Part shown: in pieces, positions 32,474 through 40,118 of the stretch | How the letters are laid out: every line of letters starts with the position of its first letter | Numbering within the stretch: position 1 is the first letter of the stretch | Assembly: GCA_937967625.1 (NCBI GenBank) | Contig: CALCJP010000090.1 | Location: 1 to 40,118 of the forward strand | Direction: 5' to 3' | Length of the DNA: 40,118 nucleotides | Origin: an uncultured Saprospiraceae bacterium | GTDB lineage: Bacteria > Bacteroidota > Bacteroidia > Chitinophagales > Saprospiraceae | Program-made: the position numbers and the translations under genes | Notes under the pieces: model-generated | Told to the model about the DNA's origin: nothing | What the model saw: only the letters and a program-made list of their open reading frames with translations | Databases searched by the model: none

Positions 32474-33691
32474 ATGAAAATTAAAATGTTTTCACTCTGT
32501 GCATTGATTTATCTTTTTGGAATCGGACTCAATGCGCAGGTAGATTGTTCTTTAGATTCGATTTTGATTTATAACCAGAACAACAACTTATCTGTTTTCA
32601 AAACAATTGTATCTAAAAAAGATAATGAAGGCAGGAAGATTAGGCAAGATAATTATGGTTCGGCATGGGGACTAGCCAACAGTGCCACCGGAATAAGAAC
32701 TTACGAAGAGTATTATTATCATTTGAATGGCGAATTAGAATTCAGGAGGATCGTTTTTTGTTTTCCAGGACATGATACCTGTGTTTTTCGAAATCAGGTG
32801 AACTGGAATGAAGATGGTTTTAATACAACCTCTCGTTACTACACAACCAGATTAATACAAGATGAGGGAGATACTCTGATCCTTGACAATCTTATTGAGA
32901 CTTGGGATACCACCTTTTTCGGTTTAGATGGATTTCCAAGTAAGCTACTCTCCTATGCAGAAGAAGATACCGATCCCAAGAGGTTAAGAGTAGAGGTTAC
33001 TTATTCCTGGGATAGTGGTCTGCTTGACACCATTTCAAATTACTCAATAGATTTAAGTGGTATCAAAAGGCTAACCTCAAAAAAATACAACGAATACGAT
33101 TCGGAGGGAAGAATAGTTGCTGAAACAACTATTGGTAGTTTTGGCGAATTTCAATCTAAAATGGAGTATGACTATGATACTGAAGGCCGGGAAATTTGGC
33201 GAAAAAATACGAATCAGGACGATTCGTACTGGATTTTGTTAAAAGATTTTGCTCAAGATAATAGTAACATGATTGAAACCTATGAAAGTTACGGTTCAGG
33301 AGGTGATCTTCGATTTTCAAATATAGCGGAAAATTACTTTAATGAATTTGGATGTTTGGATTCTCTGGCAAGACTTTCTCTGATTAACAGTGACTGGCTG
33401 TTTATAGAAGGCAGTAAATACTATTATTCAGGCACTGTATCAACTGACGAATCAGACACCCAATATGCACTATTACTTTTTCCTAATCCTACCTCTGGCG
33501 AATTAAATATCTCATGGGAGTCTAATAATTTGTCGCTTAATGATTTTAGGTTATTTGACCTTACGGGTAAACAAGTTTTACCAATCTCAAAGATTCACTC
33601 CAATCAAAAAATTCAATTAGGGCATTTGCCGAAAGGCATCTATTTTTTAAAATCAGAAAATATAATTCCTCAAAAAATCATTATAAAATAG
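32474..33691 (+). CDS. Secreted protein with type IX secretion C-terminal domain
   Basis: 405 residues. It starts MKIKMFSLCALIYLFGIGLNAQ, a Sec signal peptide cleaved after NAQ. The middle carries YD-like imperfect repeats (YNEYDSEGRIVAETT, YDYDTEGREIWRKN, WNEDGFNTTSRYY), as in RHS/YD-type secreted proteins, though no catalytic domain is visible. The last 75 residues are a type A sorting tail: LLFPNPTSGELNISW, FRLFDLTGKQVL, LPKGIYFLK. The tail directs export through the T9SS and surface attachment. It meets the next gene tail to tail with a 2-nt gap and no terminator. Confidence 0.8.
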   Translation: MKIKMFSLCALIYLFGIGLNAQVDCSLDSILIYNQNNNLSVFKTIVSKKDNEGRKIRQDNYGSAWGLANSATGIRTYEEYYYHLNGELEFRRIVFCFPGHDTCVFRNQVNWNEDGFNTTSRYYTTRLIQDEGDTLILDNLIETWDTTFFGLDGFPSKLLSYAEEDTDPKRLRVEVTYSWDSGLLDTISNYSIDLSGIKRLTSKKYNEYDSEGRIVAETTIGSFGEFQSKMEYDYDTEGREIWRKNTNQDDSYWILLKDFAQDNSNMIETYESYGSGGDLRFSNIAENYFNEFGCLDSLARLSLINSDWLFIEGSKYYYSGTVSTDESDTQYALLLFPNPTSGELNISWESNNLSLNDFRLFDLTGKQVLPISKIHSNQKIQLGHLPKGIYFLKSENIIPQKIIIK

Positions 33692-33693
33692 GA

Positions 33694-35304
33694 TCAACCC
33701 CCATACAACTGCAAATCCGTCATAAACGTCCCCGGTGCTGCTTCCAACATATACTTCTTCCAGTTTTCTGGAATCATATCTTCATTGAGTAAACAACCCG
33801 GAGTTAAGTAGGGATAAATCTCATCATAACGTTTGATGGTATTCATCGTGATGCGGCGGTAGATGTGGGTGCGGTTGATTTTATCAGCATTCTCTAAACC
33901 GGCTGCCGCCAAAAGTTCTACGAAGTTTTTGACGGTTTCGTGGTGGAAGTTGGCGACGCGCACTTTTTTATCACTAACCACCAATCCTTTCATCAATTTC
34001 GGATCTTGGGTAGCGACACCAGTTGGGCAGTTGTTTCTATTACACTCCAAGGCTTGAATACATCCCAACGCCAACATCATCGCACGCGCAGAGTAGGCAG
34101 CATCTGCTCCCAATGCCAACGCTCTGAAAATATCGAAACTCGTCATCACTTTCCCAGAGGCGATGATTTTGATGTGCCGCTTCAAATTGAATCCAATCAA
34201 CGCATCATAGACAAAAGCCAACCCTTCTCGATAAGGCATGCCTACTGAATTGGAAAACTCCACTGGCGCAGCACCAGTACCACCTTCACCTCCATCTACC
34301 GCGATGAAATCGGGCATGATGTTTAATTCGATCATGGCTTTGCAGATGGCTAAAAATTCACTTTTGCGACCTACACATAATTTAAATCCAATCGGTTTTT
34401 CCGAAATTTTCTTCATACGCCCAATCATCTCCATCAGTCCTCTTGGGCTGTTGAATTCTTTGTGATATGGTGGCGAATTGACCGTAGTGCCGGGTTCGAC
34501 GCCTCTGATTTTTGCGATTTCGGGAGTGTTCTTTTTGCCGGGTAGTATGCCTCCGTGTCCGGGTTTGGCACCTTGTGAGAGTTTCAATTCTATCATTTTG
34601 ACAGTCGGCTCGGCGGCTCTTTTGGCAAATTCTTCCCATGAGAAATTACCGTCCTCCCCGCGCGAACCGAAATAACCCGTTCCGATTTGATAGATTAGGT
34701 CGCCTTTGTGTGCGAGGTGATAGGAGCTGATACCACCTTCGCCAGTGTTGTGGGCGAAGTCGCCGATTTTTGCGCCTCCGTTTAAGGACTCGATGGCGGC
34801 GCTGCTTAGGGAGCCGTAACTCATCGCGGACACATTGAATATGCTACAGCTATATGGATTGGCGCAGTCAGGGGTGCCGACGGTGACTCTTGGGTGTTGC
34901 TCCAAATCATGCGGATCAAATGCAGCGATGGAATGATTCATCCATTCGTAGCCTTCGCCATAGAGGTCGAGTTGGGTGCCGAAAGGCGTCGTGTCTGTCA
35001 CTTTTTTTGCGCGTTGATACACCACACTTCGATCGATTCGAGTGATGGGAGTGCCCTCTGTGTCGCGCTCCACAAAGTATTGCTGAATGCCTGGTCGAAG
35101 TGCTTCCATCAGGTAGCGACCTCTTCCCAAAATCGGGAAGTTGCGCACGATTGCATGGCTTTTTTGATTTGCGTCATAAAGCCCCCAAAGTACCAACGGA
35201 ATGATTAAGAACAATGACGCCCACATTGGCGACCATAGAAAGTGGGCTATCAAAATGGCTCCTATCAAAAGAAGGAATAAAGCAGCGAGTATCTGGTTTC
35301 TCAT
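33694..35304 (-). CDS. Membrane-anchored FMN-binding glutamate synthase family protein
   Basis: 536 residues. Two hydrophobic segments at the N terminus (about 5-22 and 27-43) anchor it to the membrane. The rest is the FMN and [3Fe-4S] domain of glutamate synthase: SGGAKIGDFAHNTGEGG-like start (NGGAKIGDFAHNTGEGG), SQGAKPGHGGILPGKK, DGGEGGTGAAPVEF (FMN binding), and cysteines 415, 421 and 426 in CIQALECNRNNCPTGVATQ, the C-x5-C-x4-C cluster site. The amidotransferase domain of full GltB is missing, so it cannot by itself use glutamine. Stand-alone proteins of this family are common in Bacteroidota; their physiological reaction is not settled. Confidence 0.88.
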   Translation of the reverse strand: MRNQILAALFLLLIGAILIAHFLWSPMWASLFLIIPLVLWGLYDANQKSHAIVRNFPILGRGRYLMEALRPGIQQYFVERDTEGTPITRIDRSVVYQRAKKVTDTTPFGTQLDLYGEGYEWMNHSIAAFDPHDLEQHPRVTVGTPDCANPYSCSIFNVSAMSYGSLSSAAIESLNGGAKIGDFAHNTGEGGISSYHLAHKGDLIYQIGTGYFGSRGEDGNFSWEEFAKRAAEPTVKMIELKLSQGAKPGHGGILPGKKNTPEIAKIRGVEPGTTVNSPPYHKEFNSPRGLMEMIGRMKKISEKPIGFKLCVGRKSEFLAICKAMIELNIMPDFIAVDGGEGGTGAAPVEFSNSVGMPYREGLAFVYDALIGFNLKRHIKIIASGKVMTSFDIFRALALGADAAYSARAMMLALGCIQALECNRNNCPTGVATQDPKLMKGLVVSDKKVRVANFHHETVKNFVELLAAAGLENADKINRTHIYRRITMNTIKRYDEIYPYLTPGCLLNEDMIPENWKKYMLEAAPGTFMTDLQLYGG

Positions 35305-35322
35305 TTTCTTTTACATTTTGAC

Positions 35323-35330
35323 CAAAAGTA
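35323..35330 (-). promoter_or_regulatory. Possible promoter -7 box of the FMN protein gene
   Basis: On the minus strand TACTTTTG matches TAnnTTTG and lies 18 nt before the start codon at 35304. The -33 region has TTTAG at about the right distance but no exact TTTG. Confidence 0.4.
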
Positions 35331-35438
35331 ATTTATTCACATGATATTTCTAAACAAACCTGATTCATCCTCCATTTTTTACTTTTTATCGAATAGTTGT
35401 TTCAATGGGTCTTGGAATTGCTACATTTGAATTCATTT

Positions 35439-35589
35439 CCCGAAAGGGGGAGAGGAGGATTTGTTTTGCTTCGCAGATTGTTGCGCCACTTCGTGGCTGA
35501 TTGTTTCGTGGCTTTCGCCACTGATTGTTTCGCTTTCGCTTAATGTGAATGAGAGTTATGCCGAAGTTCGCAGAGCTTTGCGAAAGCGA
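35439..35589. repeat. Cluster of short hairpins upstream of the permease
   Basis: Within 150 nt lie cccgaaaggg (35439-35448), gccacttcgtggc (35485-35497), gtggctttcgccac (35508-35521) and ttgcgaaagcga (35578-35589). Between them the phrase attgtt(t/g)cg recurs three times. The region has an open frame of 63 codons on the plus strand but its composition is set by the repeats, so I do not call a gene. The rest of the 35305-35660 gap holds only the FMN-gene promoter. Confidence 0.65.
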
Positions 35590-35660
35590 TTTGGAGATAT
35601 AGATTCATACATCTTGACTCTTGTTTTCTTGCATCTCGTCTCTCACATCTAAATAACTAA

Positions 35661-36899
35661 ATGAGTTTACTCGAAAACATACGACGCGCTTTTGTTTCCG
35701 TAAGGGGAAATTTACTTCGTGCTTCTTTGACGCTGATGATCATCGCGTTGGGCATCATGGCGTTGGTGGGGATTTTGACGGCAATTGATAGTGCCATTTT
35801 TACGCTCAATGATAGCTTTTCGCGCTTGGGCGCAAATTCGTTTTCAATCAATCGAAAATCGGAACGAGTCCGAGGTCGGAGACGTGGGCGGCAAGAAAAA
35901 ACGGCGGCAGAGATTACCTACGGGCAGGCGCTTGAATTTAAAGACCGCTTTCGCGGAAATGGGTACGTTTCCATTTCGATGTGGTGCACTGGTAGTGCGG
36001 AAGCAAAATTTGGAGACAAGGCAACCAACCCAACGGTGATGGTTGATGGTATTGATGAATATCATCTTGAACTAAAAGGATTTGAAATCGATCAAGGACG
36101 TAATTTTTCAACCCAAGAGATCACCTACGGCGGCAACAAAGCCATCATCGGAATGGAAATCGTCGAAAAACTTTTTGATGATAAACCCAGTCGCGCACTC
36201 AATCAAATGGTTTCGATTGGGAGTTCTAAATATAGGGTGGTGGGAATTTTGAAATCGAAAGGGAGTAGCATGAATGGAAGCGATGACCGAAGGGTCCTAA
36301 TTCCGCTGCAAACTGCCAAACGATTTTATGGCACTCAAAAAACGAATTATAAACTCGCCGTCGGAGTGAAAAACGCAATTGACATCGACGACGTGATTGC
36401 TTACTCAACGGGCGTCATGCGGAATGTGCGTCGCCTTAAAGCGAGCGAGGAAAACGATTTTGAGATATTTAAGAGTGATGGACTGATCGAAATGATTAAA
36501 GAAGATACTGCCAATATTCGTATTGGCGCTATTGCGATTGGTCTGATGACATTGCTCGGCGCGGCGATTGGTTTGATGAATATCATGCTGGTAAGTGTAA
36601 CAGAACGGACTCGCGAAATTGGTATTATCAAATCCTTAGGTGCGACCAAACGTAGTGTGATGATTCAGTTTTTGATGGAGTCTGTTTTGATTTCTCTGGC
36701 TGGTGGGGTGGTTGGGATCATTCTTGGTATTTTGATGGGCAATATTGTTACGCTCATCATGGGCGGTTCCTTTTTGGTGCCTTGGGGATGGATTTCCTTG
36801 GCTGTTTTGATTTGTACGATCGTGGGGCTGGTGAGCGGTTTGTATCCGGCATTGAAAGCGGCGCGGCAAGATCCGATTGAGGCGTTGCGGTATGAGTGA
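35661..36899 (+). CDS. ABC transporter permease, MacB/FtsX type
   Basis: 412 residues with the MacB layout: one membrane segment after a short N terminus ([21 protein letters not shown], about 18-38), a periplasmic core domain (about 60-270, including [15 protein letters not shown] and [13 protein letters not shown]), then the FtsX domain with three membrane segments (about 287-400) and the [22 protein letters not shown] coupling helix. Such permeases work with a separate ATPase in exporting peptides, lipoproteins or drugs by mechanotransmission. No ATPase gene adjoins, so the partner must be elsewhere. Ends LRYE, as is usual. Confidence 0.88.
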   Translation: MSLLENIRRAFVSVRGNLLRASLTLMIIALGIMALVGILTAIDSAIFTLNDSFSRLGANSFSINRKSERVRGRRRGRQEKTAAEITYGQALEFKDRFRGNGYVSISMWCTGSAEAKFGDKATNPTVMVDGIDEYHLELKGFEIDQGRNFSTQEITYGGNKAIIGMEIVEKLFDDKPSRALNQMVSIGSSKYRVVGILKSKGSSMNGSDDRRVLIPLQTAKRFYGTQKTNYKLAVGVKNAIDIDDVIAYSTGVMRNVRRLKASEENDFEIFKSDGLIEMIKEDTANIRIGAIAIGLMTLLGAAIGLMNIMLVSVTERTREIGIIKSLGATKRSVMIQFLMESVLISLAGGVVGIILGILMGNIVTLIMGGSFLVPWGWISLAVLICTIVGLVSGLYPALKAARQDPIEALRYE

Positions 36900-36900
36900 G

Positions 36901-37095
36901 TTTGGGGGGTCAGGGGGAAAGCCACCCTTTGCAATCCTAACGATAGAACTTCACCCCTATGATAGATTGAAGATTAGCGATTACATGATTTCTGATTTCT
37001 GATGGAGAGAGCTATTGTAGAACTTTTGCAGCCCATTCCTATTTATCAAACAAATTTATAATTTAGGTTCCCCCAATTTGGGGGTCAGGGGGAAA
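36901..37095. repeat. Two direct copies of the G/C-run repeat after the permease
   Basis: 36901-36920 (tttggggggtcagggggaaa) and 37066-37095 (ggttcccccaatttgggg and onward) carry the ggggtcaggggg core seen at 4574-4604 and 8432-8462, in the same orientation. The second copy contains its own ccccc/ggggg hairpin. No gene lies between them. Confidence 0.7.
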
Positions 37096-37120
37096 AAACG
37101 CTCCCTCACAACCTCCCACA

Positions 37121-37158
37121 AAAAAAACGCGATATGCACAAGCACATCGCGTTTTTTT
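37121..37158. terminator. Bidirectional terminator between permease and metalloprotease-like genes
   Basis: Arms 37121-37133 (aaaaaaacgcgat) and 37146-37158 (atcgcgttttttt) form a 13-bp stem with A and T runs on both sides, suitable for ending both convergent transcripts. Confidence 0.85.
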
Positions 37159-37160
37159 AT

Positions 37161-37177
37161 CCCGAAATTGTTTCGGG
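37161..37177. repeat. Small hairpin with cccgaaa/tttcggg arms
   Basis: cccgaaattgtttcggg forms a 7-bp stem around a 3-nt loop, right beside the terminator and 12 nt beyond the minus-strand gene's stop. It has the letters of the tetraloop family but a different loop. Confidence 0.5.
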
Positions 37178-37188
37178 AGGGAGAAAAA

Positions 37189-38028
37189 CTACCAAGCTCT
37201 TGGGTCAGTAGCTAAGTAATTATTAGCCATGTTGAGATATTGCTGATAGGTGAATCCACATCTACAAAGCCCGTAGTAAGACATGAAATTGCCAGTATGG
37301 GCGCGGTATGGATCGCCATTGGGATCTGAGTCGGGGTGAATGAATCGGCATTCGTCCTCACTGTTGATGAAACCTCCTCCGATTGGGTCAACTGGTGGGT
37401 TATAATTATCAGCGGGGGTGTCACAAATCAAATCACCTTCGGTGTCGCAATTGGAACCATCGACGAGTTCAGTGCCGTTGCCTTCAAAGGTGTGAAGCAA
37501 ACCGAAATAGTGTCCAAACAAATGGATTAGCGGTTGGGTGGTGCCGAGGCAAGCCTTATGCCAAAGGATGGTTGAATTACTTACACTATCAATTCCATTG
37601 AGGTTGGCATAGCCGCATTCGAATTGAGGAGCGCCACCGTCAAAACCAGCTAAAACACTAAAGTCAACAAGATATACATTGATTCGATTCGGCTGATTTT
37701 CTTTGACAATGAGGTCTTCCCACTTTTCGAGAGTATCGATATTGTTGAATTGAAAATTCCGAATTTCGCGCGTTTCGCAAACCTTAAATTTTGCACAAAT
37801 CGGCTCATAAGCTTCATTGAGTGCTTCAAATGCATCGTCAATCTGAGCACGGTCAGCGATGCCGTCTTCTCCTAAGGAGTCGAGCACGATGTGGACGACT
37901 ACTGAAAATTCCTTATTGAGGCAGGGCAGGGGTGCTTGCTGCGTGGTGTAATTGAGCACCTGAGAAGTTGCATTAAAAGAGCAAAAAATGAATGCAAAGA
38001 GGAAAAATGATGACAAAAGTCTTTTCAT
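37189..38028 (-). CDS. Secreted M43-like (pappalysin-type) metalloprotease homologue, active-site Glu replaced
   Basis: 279 residues. It starts MKRLLSSFFLFAFIFCSFNATSQ, a signal peptide. The zinc-binding region reads LIHLFGHYFGLLHTFEG: His169, His173 and His179 of HExxHxxGxxH are present but the catalytic Glu is Leu170. The following CDTEGDLICDTPAD and the Met-turn NFMSYYG (Met249) are typical of pappalysin-like M43 enzymes, as are the Cys pairs. Zinc could still bind, but peptide hydrolysis is not expected. It has no T9SS tail, ending ATDPRAW. Possibly a binding protein derived from a protease, or a recently damaged enzyme; the codon (ttg) is two changes from gag. Confidence 0.8.
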   Translation of the reverse strand: MKRLLSSFFLFAFIFCSFNATSQVLNYTTQQAPLPCLNKEFSVVVHIVLDSLGEDGIADRAQIDDAFEALNEAYEPICAKFKVCETREIRNFQFNNIDTLEKWEDLIVKENQPNRINVYLVDFSVLAGFDGGAPQFECGYANLNGIDSVSNSTILWHKACLGTTQPLIHLFGHYFGLLHTFEGNGTELVDGSNCDTEGDLICDTPADNYNPPVDPIGGGFINSEDECRFIHPDSDPNGDPYRAHTGNFMSYYGLCRCGFTYQQYLNMANNYLATDPRAW

Positions 38029-38051
38029 ATAAAATCATTTTATGATATGGG

Positions 38052-38083
38052 CAAACATACGTATTTTGCCCACTGAATTCAAA
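38052..38083 (-). promoter_or_regulatory. Bacteroidota-type promoter of the metalloprotease-like gene
   Basis: On the minus strand TTTG (38080-38083), a 20-nt spacer and TATGTTTG (38052-38059) match the -33/-7 form exactly, 23 nt before the start codon. The rest of the 38029-38242 gap is AT-rich. Confidence 0.75.
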
Positions 38084-38202
38084 TAAATTAATATGGAAGG
38101 CTGATAGCAGTCATTTACATATTAAAATATTATAAACCCTTCTTATCTATACTATCAATTCGTTTTTTGTTGCAACCTTAGCGACTGGCGAATTTTGTCA
38201 TT

Positions 38203-38214
38203 TCGCGAAAGCGA
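38203..38214 (+). repeat. Short tetraloop hairpin before the PKD gene
   Basis: tcgcgaaagcga, a 4-bp stem with a GAAA loop, ends 28 nt before the start codon. The distance matches that seen before rpsC and rplV. Confidence 0.75.
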
Positions 38215-38242
38215 TTCCGAATTTTAAAACTAATCGAAATAA

Positions 38243-39484
38243 ATGAAATTTTTAAAATCGATTTTTTCTTTAGCTGTTCTCACGCTGTTTACTTTCAATG
38301 CTTTTGGTCAGTTGGCTAACATAGATAGAGGCTGCGTTCCTCTTCGAATAGAATTTACCGCACCTGCAGGTGCTTCTGGTTTTTTTTGGGATTTGGGCGA
38401 TGGTAATATCATCACTGATCAAAACCCATTTAGAACTTATACTACTCCTGATACATACATCATTGAGTTTAGAGAAGTGAGTGGTGGTCCGGTGACGGCT
38501 CGTGACACCGTCATTTTGTATGACCAACCTGTGATTGATTTTGTGGCAGATACGACTACTGGATGTACGCCTCTTGATGTGGAATTTACCAGCAATATTA
38601 CCGCAGATCCAGCGGTTCCGATTGATTCATACAATTGGTCATTTGGTGATGGTGATTCTGGGACTGGAGCAATGGTTTCTCATACTTACAGCACTGCGGG
38701 AACTCGAAAAGTCGGTTTGACGATGACCTCCTCTTTTGAGGGGTGTACCGCTTTCGCGGAAAAAGACGATTACATTTCAATCAATGATTCACCGGCCACG
38801 ATGTTTAGTCCGAGCGCTACCAGTGCTTGCGATCCGCCGTTGGATGTGTTATTCAATAATACGACTCCAAATCCCGATAATAATTTGACCTATGAATGGG
38901 ATTTCGGTAATGGTCAAACAAGCACCGAGGCTAACCCTTCAACAATTACCTATACTCAAAATGGTTCTTTTACAGTTTCTCTTACCGCAACTGATTCAGT
39001 AGGATGTTCGAGTTCTTTCTTTGTTTTGATTGGTGTTGGAGGACCTGCGGTAGATTTTGAGGTGCAAGACACGGTTTGCGTTAACAATCCCGTTTTGTTT
39101 ACCAATAATTCTTCTATTGGACAATACAACTGGACGGTTGACTCAGCTGGAGTTACCGTTAGAACGACTTTCCAAAGAACGCCTTCTTTTGTCTTTAGAG
39201 GCGAGGGGAACTATGACGTGACACTCACAGTTAGCGACCCCGCAGGAAATTGTACTTCCACACTTACTAAAACCATTTATGTAGAAGAAATTCAAGCAGA
39301 TTTGGAAATAGATCCAACTACGCTTTGCGAATTGCCAGGCTCGAAAACCTACACAGCTCTTGGTAGTGGCATCAATGCAAGCTGGGCTATCTACGATGAA
39401 AGAATTGACTCAAATTATATCTCAACTGACAATCCATTTAAAGTTGATTTCGAAAGAGACACACAGACCTATGGCTACAATTGA
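38243..39484 (+). CDS. Multi-PKD-domain surface protein, N-terminal part (interrupted)
   Basis: 413 residues to a TGA at 39482-39484. It starts MKFLKSIFSLAVLTLFTFNAFGQ, a signal peptide. At least four PKD-type Ig-like repeats of about 80-90 residues follow, recognised by GFFWDLGDGN, YNWSFGDGDS and YEWDFGNGQTS and by Cys-Pro-Leu strand starts (GCTPLDVEFTS, ACDPPLDVLFN). Such proteins are exported, usually by the T9SS, and serve adhesion or polymer binding. The fifth repeat is cut by the TGA, yet the same frame continues at once with LEVTLEVTNARGCVD, so the stop breaks a longer gene. A GAAA hairpin precedes the start, and two more lie inside the gene (38748-38759, 39645-39656). Confidence 0.8.
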   Translation: MKFLKSIFSLAVLTLFTFNAFGQLANIDRGCVPLRIEFTAPAGASGFFWDLGDGNIITDQNPFRTYTTPDTYIIEFREVSGGPVTARDTVILYDQPVIDFVADTTTGCTPLDVEFTSNITADPAVPIDSYNWSFGDGDSGTGAMVSHTYSTAGTRKVGLTMTSSFEGCTAFAEKDDYISINDSPATMFSPSATSACDPPLDVLFNNTTPNPDNNLTYEWDFGNGQTSTEANPSTITYTQNGSFTVSLTATDSVGCSSSFFVLIGVGGPAVDFEVQDTVCVNNPVLFTNNSSIGQYNWTVDSAGVTVRTTFQRTPSFVFRGEGNYDVTLTVSDPAGNCTSTLTKTIYVEEIQADLEIDPTTLCELPGSKTYTALGSGINASWAIYDERIDSNYISTDNPFKVDFERDTQTYGYN

Positions 39485-40118
39485 TTAAGGATCTTGGAGG
39501 TTACTCTGGAGGTGACCAATGCCAGAGGTTGCGTGGATCGGTTGGAAGTTTTAGATACCATTCGCCCGCCTAACGCATTGTTTAGACCAGACACGACTTT
39601 TGGTTGTGCGCCATTGGCAGTAACTTTTGAGTCTTCACATAGCACCTCTTTCGAGGCCATTACTACCTACACCTACTCTTGGGGAGATGGCACTCCTGAC
39701 CAGACATCAAATAATGATGACCCCGTTACCCATACCTTCATGCAAGCAGGGGAATACGATGTCGTCTTGATTATCGAAAACGCTTCTGGTTGTGTGGATA
39801 CTTCTTATGCAGTTACAATTGAAGTAGGGGCACCTGTCAATGTAGATTTTACAAGTGATCAAACTAGTATTTGTCAAGGAGACAGCATCCAATTCATGGG
39901 CAGTTCGATTGATAGTATGTTGATTGACGCTTGGCATTTTGATACCGATGGCAGCCGTTTGTCTCATTGTGCAGATGATCAAAATCCTAATTGGATTTTT
40001 GGAAGCATGACGGGCATGATGGATGTAACGGCAACAGTGCTATACAATGGATGTCCGTCCCGACTTTGCCTTGGCTAAACCCTTCGCTCTAAAGATGACG
40101 CAACAAGCACCAGGGATC
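39485..40118 (+). pseudogene. Continuation of the PKD-domain gene after the in-frame stop
   Basis: In the same frame as the upstream part, 39485-40078 encodes the end of the fifth PKD repeat and two more (TYSWGDGTPDQ with VTHTFMQAGEYDVVL, then DAWHFDTDGS with MDVTATVLYNGC). It then hits TAA at 40076-40078. From about 40040 the next frame is open to the window edge (PDFALAKPFALKMTQQAPGI), which suggests a frameshift. With the TGA at 39482 this makes two lesions within 600 nt. It may be a decaying gene or base errors near a sequence end. The C-terminal sorting tail is not in the window. Confidence 0.65.

Noticed and set aside
35461-35652. Plus-strand frame of 63 codons before the permease
   Set aside because: Its sequence is made of hairpin repeats and has no protein-like conservation that I can see.
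1-40118. tRNA, rRNA or other structured RNA genes
   Set aside because: I looked in the longer gaps and saw no cloverleaf or rRNA-like sequence.

Overview
The window is a chromosomal segment from a member of the Bacteroidota, most likely of the Saprospiria/Chitinophagia side. That placement is inferred from four things. Promoters have the Bacteroidota form (TTTG, about 20 nt, TAnnTTTG). Start codons of the ribosomal genes follow A/T-rich sequence instead of a clear Shine-Dalgarno site. One secreted protein ends in a type IX secretion tail and another is a multi-PKD surface protein. fusA is followed directly by rpsJ, with no tuf between them. No species can be named from the sequence alone.

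Layout. Positions 1-2750 are AT-rich accessory DNA on the minus strand: a broken lipoprotein start at the edge, an outer-membrane-like protein and a lipoprotein, with a roughly 250-bp direct repeat covering the 5' region of both lipoproteins. Positions 3146-11334 hold unrelated single genes: a FemAB/GNAT-like acyltransferase, a cytoplasmic substrate-binding-like protein, a hotdog thioesterase, a 1175-residue PD-(D/E)XK nuclease plus superfamily 1 helicase fusion, and a cytochrome P450. Several kinds of dispersed palindromic repeat lie between them and even inside the helicase gene.

Positions 11636-31574 are the fused str-S10-spc-alpha ribosomal cluster, all on the plus strand: rpsL, rpsG, fusA, rpsJ, rplC, rplD, rplW, rplB, rpsS, rplV, rpsC, rplP, rpmC, rpsQ, rplN, rplX, rplE, rpsN, rpsH, rplF, rplR, rpsE, rpmD, rplO, secY, map, infA, rpmJ, rpsM, rpsK, rpsD, rpoA, rplQ. 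It ends at a strong terminator. Three promoter cores sharing CTTTGCGCTC (before rpsL, rplP and infA) suggest three nested transcription units. Unusual protein features are an RGG-rich tail on S3, a long Ala/Glu tail on L17 and an L36 that has lost three of its four zinc ligands.

Positions 31630-40118 hold a crotonase-fold protein, a type IX-secreted protein, a membrane-anchored FMN glutamate-synthase-like protein, a MacB/FtsX-type permease, an M43-like secreted metalloprotease homologue whose HExxH motif reads HLFGH, and a multi-PKD surface protein interrupted by a stop codon near the window end.

The most striking unexplained signal is a family of very short hairpins. They have a fixed core, CGAAAG or its reverse complement CTTTCG (a GAAA or TTTC tetraloop closed by C-G), and a stem of 2 to 13 further base pairs whose sequence differs from copy to copy while pairing is kept. 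I count 16 in the spacers of the ribosomal cluster, several of them 16-17 or about 28-38 nt before a start codon, and none inside the conserved ribosomal genes. Three spacers carry a CTTTCG hairpin followed at a nearly fixed distance by a CGAAAG hairpin, so the two loops are complementary. More copies lie elsewhere in the window, including inside less conserved genes.
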